Below, one piece after another: positions 21,996-32,469 of a DNA stretch of 64,000 nt (positions are counted from its first letter, which is position 1; every line of letters begins with the position of its first letter). A model generated the notes under the pieces. That model did no database searches. It was not told the origin of the DNA and saw nothing but the letters and a program-made list of their open reading frames with translations. The position numbers and the translations under genes were made by a program. Origin of the DNA: Lepiota brunneoincarnata (taxonomy: Eukaryota > Basidiomycota > Agaricomycetes > Agaricales > Agaricaceae); contig JAEBUN010000025.1 in the NCBI GenBank assembly GCA_023014365.1, positions 186,001-250,000 on the forward strand. The letters run 5' to 3'.

Positions 21996-24345
21996 AGTAT
22001 AAGAGCACAATGTAGAAGGCAGATACTCACTTTTCATACATCTGAACCCAAGACTTGAAACCCTCATCAATCTGTTTCAAGTTCTCTTCCATGAGCTCAA
22101 ACAACAAGCAGAGCTTCAAAGGTTTGACAAGCTGCATGAAGTGGTCATAGTACTTCATGTTTGTGAACCTGCCATGAAGCACAACTGGAGCAATATAAAG
22201 TGTCCAAATGGCATACATCTCAGCAGTCATTTGTGACTGTTTAGTTGCAATGTTGGGTACTGAAGCTCCAAAAGCTGCCAGAATTGTTGCACCACATGCT
22301 GCCATAGCTGTGCCAATTTCATTCCAGATTTGTGTTGCCCTGGTGATCTAGGTCCTTGAACTCACAAGTCCAGAACAGAATGAGGTTAGGGATCAAATTT
22401 TCCCAAATGAGGTGCATGAAGTCAAATGGGAATGAAGATGGGAATGAGAGCAAGGATATGGTACTGAGGATTGGTATCCCTTTGATGCCATATCGTTTGG
22501 CAAGTTCCTCATGTACGGAGTTACTGGGGGCCATTTCCACAGTGTAGGCTTGCTCTAAAAACTCCTTGTGAGTGTGAATGGGGGGGTTGGACAGGTTGTA
22601 TTGAAGGGGATTTGCTTTGGGAAGCTTATCTTGTTGAAGAGGGATGTAGTAAGTGTGAGAGTGTGAGCGTATTTCTTTGATGTTGCAGATGTGGCATGGA
22701 CTAATACCATTCTGCCCTTTCATGTGTGTGATCAGAGCCATGGCTGGAATGTCACCAAATGCTATGATGAGATAGGCATGAAGCGAGAATAATGATTGAC
22801 TGATAGCATCAAAAGCTTTGATGCCTATTTCAAGCTGAATGAGTTCTTGAGCAAGTGGCCAGCAGAACGAATCCCAATCCCAAGGCTTTTTTGGACCTGG
22901 GACTGTACCAACATGAATGTGGTAATGTTTCCGGAAACATATTTCAGGGGGTAGATTGTAATTGACAAGGAGGATGGGCCAGCATGTCTTATCATGCTGT
23001 TTGAATGGAGTGAAGCTGTCTGTTGAAAGACTGAGGGCAATGTTGTGCTCATCAGAGAAAAAGAACATGGGATGACTTGTGTTGGGGATGAGAGTATTGA
23101 GCAAGGACTGATAATGGGAACCATTGAATATGTCCTTAATGATGCCAGGCTTGTGAATGTGTTCACCCCAATAACACATCTTTTTCACATGTGTGGGATT
23201 TGCTGACATAGCTTGTAGGCAAGGGATGAAGGGAAGGTACCCGAATGTCTTGCATGGCTTTCCATTAGTTGTGTATTGCAATTCCTTGCAGTTGGGGCAT
23301 TCAGTGAGGTCTTCATATGGCCCAACAAAGCAAACACAGCTGTTTATACAACAGCTGTATTGTATGGGCTGAAATCCAGACAGGGATCAAATGTGCTTCT
23401 TGGTCATCTTCAGGCTGACCTGATTGCTACCTGGAAAAGCTTTATGGAGTCAACTAAAGGTGTGCTCAGTTATGTGGTCCTCCACCTTGAGCTTATAGCT
23501 ACAAAGCAGATTAAGGTCCAAATCCCCCAAGGCATTCACATCTGAAGTATTGTTAGTGAGGCAGGTGATTCATGAAGTGAGGACAAACCTGTGGATGCGG
23601 ACACCACTTCACACTCAAATTTTTCACCAAGCATGTCCCAAGAGGAAATGCCAGCTACCTCAGACCCTGCAAACAAACTGTCATCTTCATCAACCTTGCT
23701 GTCTTCATCATTCTCACAGGTTTCATTGCTCTTGTAGGCTTCATTGCTCTCATAGGCTTCATTGCTCTCATAGGCTTCATTGCTCTCATAGGCTTCAGGC
23801 TGGCAAGCTTCAGGCTCAGCTCTGACAACACCACCAAATTCCTCATCTTCACTGTCAGTATCATTCCTATAGGCAGGCCCAGAACCATCATCTCACAGGT
23901 GGCCATTTCCCCATCGCTGCTCCATCATGTGCCTGATTCTATTCACAAACCTGTCTGACCAGCACATAAATGGCAATATATTGGGGAAGCTATTGTCATG
24001 ATTTTGTTCTAGTGCAGGGAGGGGTTCTGTGAGGTCCATATCAGCTTGAGAGGTAGGAAATTTCTCAGGAGGTTGGTACACCTTGGGTTGGGCTGCCTTA
24101 ATCTGCTTGCAGCTGCCATCCTGGTCAGAAATGGATTGCAACCACTTTTTGGAGTCTCTCTTCCAGTGGTCCTGAGGTGGAATTCAGGAATGTCGGAGAT
24201 TGGGGGGGAAGGAAGTGTGTCCCAGCCATTCTTGCTCTGCCAGGACACTCACTCTGAGTGATGTCTTTCCATGGCTGTTCAAATGGTTTTGTTTTGTAGC
24301 ATGTGTTACAAGCAGGCTGCAACTGCAGGTGCAGAGGACAGACAT
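21996..24345 (-). pseudogene. Plavaka-type transposase, 3'-truncated copy (minus strand)
   Basis: The start ATG is at 24345 (MSVLCTCSCSLLV), followed by the acidic repeat region and a better-preserved core: an unbroken frame from 23281 to about 22340 includes KPGIIKDIFNGSHYQSLLN, LSTDSFTPF, NLPPEICF, GPKKPWDWDSFCWPLAQEL, FGDIPAMALITHMKGQNGIS and LSFPSSFPFDFMHLIWENL. The last exon recognised ends KSWVQMYE near 22031. Homology to the plus copy then stops at 21996, inside the following intron, so the C-terminal part matching 17971-18975 is missing. Several residues differ from the plus copy by Arg to Gln, Cys, His or Trp changes, as expected from CpG decay. It carries the same TGA after GNxHL as the plus copy. 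Confidence 0.8.
23722..23793 (-). repeat. 18-bp minisatellite inside the transposase frame (4 units)
   Basis: Four adjacent 18-bp units on the plus strand (TTCATTGCTCTYRTAGGC) encode the hexapeptide EAYESN or EAYKSN on the minus strand. The plus copy has the matching acidic repeat (units like ESDEDC and ESDEAC near 16165-16250) with different unit number and sequence. Confidence 0.8.
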
Positions 24346-24612
24346 GGTCAGAGTAGAGAGACAAAAAGCACAATAGCACAGTGTGGTGGACTTTCTCTGC
24401 CAATGTGGAATAACTCATACAGGGATGCATGAGACATTTTGACAAGCATATATTACTCATTGCAAGGAGCACTTCTACAGAATGGGAGGGTGTGGATAAG
24501 GAATTGGTATGTGAAGGTAGGATGTCTAGCCTAACATCCACCAATCCAGAGAGTAGTATGCATCACTGTACACAATGATTGCACACAGTAAGTTTGAGAG
24601 CTCTCAGTTAGC

Positions 24613-24632
24613 ATCTGAGGAGATCCTCAGAT
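24613..24632. repeat. Hairpin motif, copy in minus block spacer
   Basis: ATCTGAGGA-GA-TCCTCAGAT lies between the two genes of the minus-strand block. It is the same motif as at 15273 with a GA loop. Confidence 0.55.
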
Positions 24633-25032
24633 GGTACCCAAGAGGTGTTGCAGTGTAGGAAAGAGAATCATCCTCCAAGACAATTGTAAGGGCGAGGTGT
24701 GGTTGGTGAAATGACCACAGGCTCATCTTCCTGACCTTGTGAAACTGGGTACAAGTACAACTCCAGTTGAGTGAGGGATCATAGGGAAACTTGAGAGAGC
24801 AAGAGAAAGAGAGACAGAGAGAGAGCAAAACTGAGGGAAAGAAACTTCAGGCTGGTTATGCTGTAGCCTATCAGAGGTCTTATGGCAGCAGAGACATCCT
24901 CATCATTGGGAGCTAAGGTATCTAAGTACAAATGTGCTACTTAAATACCTAAATGAAAAAAATGATGCAGGGATGGATTCTGCACATAGGCGAGTTTCCT
25001 CCCTTACAGCAGTAACAAGCCTCTGTGCTTAC

Positions 25033-25052
25033 ATCTGAGGAGATCCTCAGAT
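25033..25052. repeat. Hairpin motif, second copy in minus block spacer
   Basis: A second perfect ATCTGAGGA-GA-TCCTCAGAT, 420 bp from the first. Confidence 0.55.
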
Positions 25053-25496
25053 AGTCATCACAGATTGGCATCTAGCTTCTATGACAGAGTAACATCTGTG
25101 CTGAGTGTCAGTATATGAGAGTTTGACCTTTGTAATACTCACCTCATCTACTAAACAGGTTCCAGGCAGTCAAGCATGACAGAGATGATGGTGGAAGGCA
25201 ATGCATGAAGGAAATAGGCTGATTGATTATGGTCACCTGACCCTTTTTTCCCATGCCCTCTAACCATCCTCGTCCTAAGTGAATGGAACAAGAGATGCGA
25301 TGTCCCTGATCCATAGATGATGGGACAGGGGGTGACCATAGAACTCAAGCCATTGACTTCAGCATATGTGTAACTTGTGTTCAACTTAGCTTGCCTGGTA
25401 GAGATTCAAATAAACGACTTGTGATTTCAGGTACTTCTGTATTTACATGACACTATTCCAGCCAACAAAAAAAAACATAACTACAACATGATGAAT

Positions 25497-28225
25497 CTAC
25501 CAATGGGCACCAGGGGGACTGAACTTGTTGATAAATTCCCTGGATCATTCTTCGAGGACTTTCATCACTCATCATCCTTCAGGGGCACCTCTCAGCTGCT
25601 GGTGCCAAGTTGACAGAGTCCAAGGGAATCCCATCTTCTCATCCTCACAGTATCCCATCGCACAAGCCACTTGTCTGTTGTAGAGATCATTCATCTGGTC
25701 AGACCAATGTCCCAAATCTTCACCTGATCCCTCATAGAGGTGTGTCAAGGGGAACCATGACAATTTTCTTTTGTCCTCTCCCCGACCTGAAGATTGTAGT
25801 CAGTAACACATTAAATATGAATGGAAGAAGAACTCAGACCTGTGTATGAGACATATAACCCACAGATTACGTCCAATTCATCCTGGCTCAAGTCATCATC
25901 CAAAAACTCATTCCCTGCCTCATCCATAACAGAATACATGAGTGAACCATCATGATATTTTCCTGATGGGCTGGATAGAGCACCCTGTACACCAATGGTG
26001 TCGAGAGCAATGTGGCAAACAAAGCCCCCATGCAACAATGCTGCCCAACCACAATGCTGTTTCAAAATGATCTGACACTGCTGATGGTAGAATTCATAGT
26101 CCATCTTAGTGAACTTGTGGTCTAGCAGATGGAGCAGAACTGATACCACCTGAGGCAGCACTCCCACACCAAGGGCCCTGAGGGTAGCAGCAGATTGAAG
26201 TGTGTGGAAATGTGTCCCAGCCATAACCAACTCCAGTGCGATGTCTTTCTCTTTAATGTCACTCCCCATCCTGCAAATGGAGAGAGCAGCTGTTGCAGTA
26301 TATACAGCAAGGTTCCAGGGCACAGTGGACTCTGATCTGAAATCAAACATGTACATCTGATCAGTTGAGTTGGCTACAACTCGAATGTATTTCAACTGGT
26401 GCAAGTTTATCAAGGTGCAAGGATTAGAGTCAGCTAAGTCCCACTCTTGGATATGTGGCTGTGGGGGAAGCTTCTTGGAAAAACAGGCAAGGAACTTTAA
26501 ACACCTTTGACCCAGTGGTGTGGAGAAAAACGGACTCTCCAAAGGCATCCATGTAATCCCCAAAGTGTGAATCAAGCTCCTCCCATTCACAGGTCCAACT
26601 ACGGTGTCATTCTCATTCAGGTCTGTGGGGACTGTGAAGCCAAACTGGTTATAAAGGATCTCCAAAGTCGCACACTGCAAATTGTCAGCTGTGAATTGGT
26701 TACTGTCAACCAGATGGATTGATACAGGAACAAGTTGCGTGGCCTGCTCAACTTCCGATATCTCCCCCCAAGGAACTTCAGCTGTGCTTGTAGGAGCCTG
26801 ACTTTGGTCTCCCTGCTCCTGAAGCAACTCAACTGGGCCCACAGCAACCTCCTGGACCTCATGCATGTCTTCATCATTGCTATCCTCATCCTTCCCCCAC
26901 TCTGTACAACAGTGCCACTCATTGAAAACAGCATCATACTGTTTCTGCCCTGGGCCATATTCTGCAAGTGTACTCTCTCGCTCATCTCTCCTCACAAGTT
27001 GTCACATAAACTTGGTGGGATCATCAAAATCCCAATCCCAGACAAAGACAGGCACACTGGTAGTGGGTGGGTTCCTCTCTCAGTTCTCCCATTTTTGACA
27101 ATCCAGTGTGGTCCCTCTTGCTTTCAGCTTGGCAACAGCAGCTGCACACTCTTGAAAGAATGGTTCCCAAAATGTTCCCCCAGACCTGGTGGACTCCATC
27201 CTCACTGGTCCTCCTTTGGTGAGATACACATGTACGTCTGGTGAGCTTCCATCTGTGGGCTCATCAATTGACATATTGTAATCTTCATCTGGTGGTTGCG
27301 GTTGAAAAAAGTCTGGTTCCCATGGTGGAAACTCATCACTGGTGTCAAATTTGGAAGATGGGAGTGGCCGTTCACAGGGTACATCAGAAAATGCGATGAG
27401 CAGCTGGTGGCTAGTAGCAGGGAAGTGAGGTGTCTTTGCAATCCAAGTGGTCGCCAGTTGAAGTTCATGGGCACTAGGTGCAGGATATGATGGATCTGTT
27501 GTAGGACTCCAATGGTACCATACAGGGACATTGATATTCATGAAATAGGCAGGGCTTGGCTGCGATGGCCAGGGCGGGAGATGGAGAATCACACCTGCTC
27601 AGTTTACATCCCAGTATCTCTGCAACAGCGGTGCTGTTCGGAGACTATCCAGCAGTGCCTGATTGAACTTGCATGCCATTGCAACCTGAACAACCCATTT
27701 TGCAGGTGTGATTCCCTCATCATAGCCGGGATCTATGATCTTGTGGATTTGCCAGTGGAGTAAGCCCAACCATATACTAAACCAGTTGTGGGCTTTGGTA
27801 GCAAGATGCCGTGCATGTGATTCCATGCTGTGTTTTTGGTGATACCCAAAACTAGAAGGGGCAAATGGGCAGAGAAAACTCAGGCCATTCTTGGTCTTCA
27901 GAATTTGTGTGATTTCATCCAAACTGTTCTTGATTGCTAGCCACTGCAAAACAACCCATTCTGGCAAACTAAATCCATCCAAACCCATATGGGTAAATTT
28001 CTGTGGGATGTGAGCCAACAACTCTACCAATATGCTGCTGTAAGCCACAGGTATGGTGGGGATGCAGCTCAACCACTCTGTTTGTGCAGTCCACCATTGC
28101 AGTTGTTGGAAATTGTTGGCTGTCAAGGTACCTAGCACAAATGTATGAAAGCCCTTGATTGTATTGTCCTCCACCAGCACGAGATTGTGCTGGCTGTTGG
28201 GTGAATAGAAAGTGTCACCATTCAT
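25497..28225 (-). pseudogene. Uncharacterised large protein of the two-gene Plavaka block, full-length copy
   Basis: ATG 28225 begins MNGDTFYSPNSQHNLVLVED. The frame is open for 208 codons (to 27599), then continues after a stop or a possible intron (GTAAAC donor) through VPVWYHWSP, VWDWDFDDPTKF and a 394-codon open stretch from 26995 to 25811, ending GAPEG, MKVLEE, KFSPPGAHW and TAG at 25497. Acidic and Pro-rich linkers alternate with hydrophobic helical parts, and no known catalytic motif is seen. TGA stops at 27080-27082 and near 27000 align to CAA or TGA in the plus copy. The first pair implies an ancestral CGA that decayed to TGA here and to CAA there. Its function is unknown. The gene lies directly upstream of a Plavaka transposase in both copies, so it may be part of the same mobile unit. 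Confidence 0.6.
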
Positions 28226-28270
28226 GATGGAGACTTGCCCTGCAATGATGGAGATCCTGCCACCTAATGT

Positions 28271-28388
28271 CCAAGGAGATCCTTAGACAAACTCTGACAG
28301 AAACCATGTGGGTGCTTCAAGCTCTGTGTCCAAGGAGATCCTCAGATGAAAGCTGTGGTGGTGACACATCCAAGGAGATCCTCAGACA
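28271..28388. repeat. Three spaced copies of half-hairpin motif CCAAGGAGATCCTYAGA
   Basis: Copies at about 28271, 28330 and 28370, in front of the minus-strand large-protein gene, share GGAGATCCTCAGA with the hairpins between the genes. The spacing of 40-60 bp is reminiscent of subterminal transposase sites. This role is inferred only from arrangement. Confidence 0.45.
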
Positions 28389-28485
28389 GGTGTTACAAGC
28401 TTAAGATGTCAAGTGGGAGGGCAATAACTGTTTAGAAGTTGGTCAGGTAGGATTGGTTTGTGGTTTCTTGACTTATGCTAATGTG

Positions 28486-28837
28486 TGTTACCATTTTCCC
28501 TTTCACGTGCCTGTCCACCTATTTTTACTTATCACATGCCATCACCCACTGTTAGCACCCAGCTATATTTAGTTATCACATGCCACCACCCGTCTATAGT
28601 TAGTTCTCCTTTGGCTTGTGATTCTCACCCGTTCACATGTGATTCTTTCCTTTATCACATGCCAGTCACCTCAGTAGTATATATAGACCTAAGTATTACT
28701 TGTAATCCTTAGCTTTGTCTTGTTATACACCGTATTTGTTCCTGATCTTTGGCATGGCCTTAGACTTGCTCGCACTACTCAATGGTTAACTTGTTGTTAA
28801 TTGCATTGAGCCTTGCAGATGCCTAACCAGTGTAACA
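28486..28837 (+). repeat. Probable 5' LTR of the plus-strand gypsy-type element
   Basis: The segment starts TGTTACC and ends GTGTAACA, giving short inverted ends, and contains a TATA-like GTATATATAG near 28676. A Gag frame follows about 280 bp later. A matching 3' LTR is not present in the window, so the limits are tentative. Confidence 0.4.
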
Positions 28838-30291
28838 AAAGACAAAGCTACTTGTTGCCTCTCTTCTCTCTTCTCACCCTCCTTGGTTTGCACAGTACCC
28901 TTAACTGTGAGGTCTAGACAGAACCATAATCTGTTGAGGATCATCACTTGTCTATTTGAGTGTCTGACATGGTCCTCACCCCAAAGAACTCTGGCTGTTG
29001 TTCTTCTGAACCTTTGCACCCCAGCATCTCTATAGGTTCTTGGATTCCTCGTTCGTCTTGTTGAACATCTTAGTGGATCTTAAATTCTCGGAGGTTCCTC
29101 TTTACTGGAAAAGACATTGTTGCCCATCACAGGTAGTTATTTCAAAGCCAGGACAGACCATCCTAACCCTCGTATTTCTCAAACTGGTTCTGGATCTCCA
29201 GGACCCTCTCAACCATCTGTTACCCCACGTGCTGCCCCATCTACTTCTCACCCTACTCCTTCTTTTCATGTTCCTTTGTCTTCTCCTGAGTCCGACCAAT
29301 CCGTATATGCAACCCCACCCAAACCAGTGGATACCACCATTCACATAGCCACCCAGATTACCAAACTGTCACCTGTTGAACCACCGCAACTCCCTTTTGG
29401 TCTGCTAGAAGCAACCACAAGTACAGGAGGTCCCCTACACTTTCCTATCTGACAGATTGAACCTGGACACTACCAGCTCCCCCATACCCTACAACCTTTC
29501 CCACCACCCTTGCCTCCTTCCAAACCCATGTCTGAAACTATGGGAGACCCGCCAGCTAACCAGCCACTGTCCAGTCCACCAGGACCACCTGGAGGACCAC
29601 CCAGAGACCCATCAGGACCAACTGGAAGCCTCTTCCCTCCCCAAAGCCAATTGACATTGCCACCACCACAACAACACAATGGCTACAAAGAATTATCATT
29701 CAAGAAACCGACAGTGTTTGACAGCAACTGCAAAAACTTCCAAGAGTTCACTAACTCCATAGTGCTCTACCTCTATGGTAACGCTGACATCTATAACACC
29801 GATGACAAGAAGATCGTATTCTTCTTATCTCTGCTTAAAACCAGTGAAGCCAGCAACTGGAAGAACCAGTACTTTCAGTCAAAGCAAACTTGGGGAGTAT
29901 TCACCCCTGGATCATACAAAGAACTTGTCGAAGAGTTCACCAAAGCATTCTCACCTGTCGATGTCCCTTCCCAAGCATTCCACAACCTTAACACCCTTTG
30001 TCAAGGATCCCATAACGTCAAAGACGTCATTGCAGAGTTCAAGACTCTTGTCCACCATTCAGGACTCACCAAAGATCATGCCCTCATAGAAAAGTTCCAA
30101 AATGTTATCAACCAGAACCTTGCTTACAAAATTATTACTGATCCAAACCTGCCTAACACCATAAACAAATGGTACCGCCGCACTATCCAGATCGACCACA
30201 ACTGGCGCACCACTTCCACAATCCTTGGACCACATCCAGGATTCTGTCCACACCCCACTCCTGCTAATAACTACCGACGCACACTGAAATG

Positions 30292-32125
30292 CAGATTACT
30301 TTATGATATTGAAAACGGAGTTTGTTAACAGGTTTGCTAATTCCGACTTTATAAGTTCGTGGGGGAGAGGTTGTCACAGATCTCCAGAAATATATTCAAT
30401 TCTAGTGTTTTTAGGGTTTTGGTACATTATTCTCTTAGTCTCCAACTAGACAGGCAGTTGTTCTATCTGAATATAATGGGAACTTTGATGGTTTGTTACT
30501 ATATAATATGTTAACTAGTATCTTCACAATTTGATAAGTCAGGCAAAACGCAAGCTTTCGCAATCAGTGAACCTCCATAGACCTAGCAGACAACGTGTTC
30601 TAATGGGCCCTAGCATACTACGTCCTTTTCTCGTGACAATACTGTAAAGTTACACTACCCAGCGAGACAGGCTTTTGACAAGCTCCTGTAGTAAGTGTCT
30701 TTAAGCTAGTAAGCCTAGTGGACGGTGTTATCTAATGGGCCCTAGCACACTACAGCTTCTGAACAAGGCAATAAAACTTTTATACTACTCAGCGAGACAG
30801 GCTTCTAGCAAGCTCCTGCAGTAAGTATCTTTAAACTAGATAGACCTAGTGGACAGCATTTTCAACAGGCCCTAGCATACTATATTCACTTCTCAATTAA
30901 ACAGCTCTACAATTCAATGGTATACTTCTGAGGCAAGGCCTCTAAGAGGAACCCAAAGAAATGGAAGTTAGTGAACTTTCTACTTAAGAACAGAAGAGGC
31001 GTAGCAACTTGTATTCAGTTCTTGAGTCAAGCAGAAGGGTCTGTCAATATCTCAATTGTTTCAAAAGGTCTGGTTTTTAAAGAGTATAACTCTTTAAGTC
31101 TCTGGTGGTCTATGACTGAAGAAAATTGTGTAAAATTGCTTTATATTCCTATCGTAATTGACCATACAATCAGGGGGGGAAATAGGCAAGCAGATTCTTG
31201 CCTCCCATGTAATTTACAGACAAGATTTTATAACAATATACAATTAACTTATGGGTATACCTGAAACAAGCCTTCAGCTTCATCATTTTATTGTCTCCTC
31301 ATCATTTGGGAGCATCATTCTAGGAGTTCCAATATCAGCAACATCAATTTGCTCTCAGGGGCTTGCTCCCTAGGTGCCTGACTATTTATATCACAGCCAG
31401 CTGGGTTAGCGAGTTTCCTTGCTAACATTTATCTATTGGTTTTTATTTTATTCTTTGACTCTCCACACCTGAGTTTTCAACCCTAATGTTCTAAAGTCCA
31501 CTTCCATAGTCTTCAGGTAGTAGACTAACACTAGAATTAATTAGCTTATTCTATTCTTATCAATCTTCATTTTCTAGTTCATCATTTTTGATCTCTTTTT
31601 TGTTTCTATGAGGGGGCATCCTTCCCTGAGTACCCTCTGGGATACCCCCATTCAATCCCTTAGGTTTCAATATCATCAGAACCATTCCAAGGGGACATTC
31701 TTGTCAGGGCATTAGCTAATCCCTACATTCTTTTGTCAAGATTCACTCCTGGACCTGTTATTATGACTAGGTACCATCCTGATGACATAGGTGTTGCAAC
31801 TTGTCTGCTTTCTAGGGCAGAGGTGAAGAAATGGGTCTTTTGTGCAGTCATGAGTATCTTAACTAATATCTTAGTTAACACAGTATTGGATACAATGCTT
31901 GGGTACATTCATACCAGAGTCATTCTTCCATAGCCTTATCACCAATAAGTTAGTTAACATCACCTTTACTTGTCTGGGTGTTCTGGTTCTGTTCCTGAGA
32001 TGTCCACCCTCACATATTTTAGATAGTATTCTAAATCTCTCGCACCCAGTGTCTGACCATGGCCATATACTGATATTATTCAGTAATGGAGAGTTAGTTA
32101 CTTTATTAGCTAGTGATTTCACAAA
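30292..32125. mobile_element. Unclassified 1.83-kb AT-rich insertion with 7-bp target duplication
   Basis: It is flanked by TGAAATG at 30285-30291 and 32126-32132, and its removal restores the Gag frame, so the insertion limits are well supported. It has no convincing coding sequence (the 97-codon frame at 30971-31264 is unrecognised), no clear terminal inverted repeats and no LTRs. It contains tandem repeats at 30582-30900. It could be a non-autonomous element or another kind of inserted DNA, and the class is undetermined. Confidence 0.6.
30582..30900 (+). repeat. Tandem repeat, period about 132 bp, about 2.4 units
   Basis: Units start CCTAGCAGAC (30582), CCTAGTGGAC (30714) and CCTAGTGGAC (30845). 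Each contains GGCCCTAGCAYACTA and, in the first two, CAGCGAGACAGGCTT followed by AAGCTCCTG. Units differ by scattered substitutions. Confidence 0.75.
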
Positions 32126-32469
32126 TGAAATGATTTTGTGGCGCAACAATGCAACAACTGTATTGCTGACCACAACAACAATTGTCCTACACTGGGCCAA
32201 ACCGCCACTACCAATTCTGCCCATCACATGATCCAAATGCTATGGAGATTGACTACACATACCTTAATGAAGGTCCCAAATATTACCCTTCTTTTAATAT
32301 CCCCGGTGATCTGCACCCCAATCAAGAAGAAGCCGAAGAAAACCAACCAGATCATTTCCCCCACAATGATGACATCGATATCAACATCATCTTTATGCCT
32401 GAAGAAAAGTGTGCCTACAAGAAAGGCCTATGCTTCTGCTGCTTTAAACCTGGTCACATCTCCTGTATG

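Larger units (their letters stand above)
29117..32469 (+). pseudogene. Gypsy-type Gag, split by a 1.8-kb insertion and cut by hAT copy B
   Basis: The Pro/Ser-rich N-terminus (29117-29690) has one in-frame TGA at 29450. The retrotransposon Gag core follows (KPTVFDSNCKNFQEFTNSI..., about 29703-30240, with SNWKNQYFQ and YKELVEEFTKAF). The frame is broken at 30291 by an insertion and resumes at 32126. Removing the insert and one TGAAATG copy restores the same reading frame, leading to CPSHDPNAMEIDYTYLNEGP and a CCHC-type knuckle (CFCCFKPGHIS, 32430-32460). hAT copy B starts at 32470, just after the knuckle, so no pol gene follows. TGA codons at 32131 and 32167 look like CGA-to-TGA decay. Confidence 0.7.

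Noticed and set aside
15273..25052. Repeated hairpin motif considered as a CRISPR-like array
   Set aside because: Copies are hundreds to thousands of bases apart, in a eukaryotic transposon context, without regular spacers.
30971..31264. 97-codon frame in the AT-rich insertion, considered as a homing-endonuclease or mitochondrial fragment
   Set aside because: No LAGLIDADG motif or other recognisable signature. AT-richness alone is not evidence.
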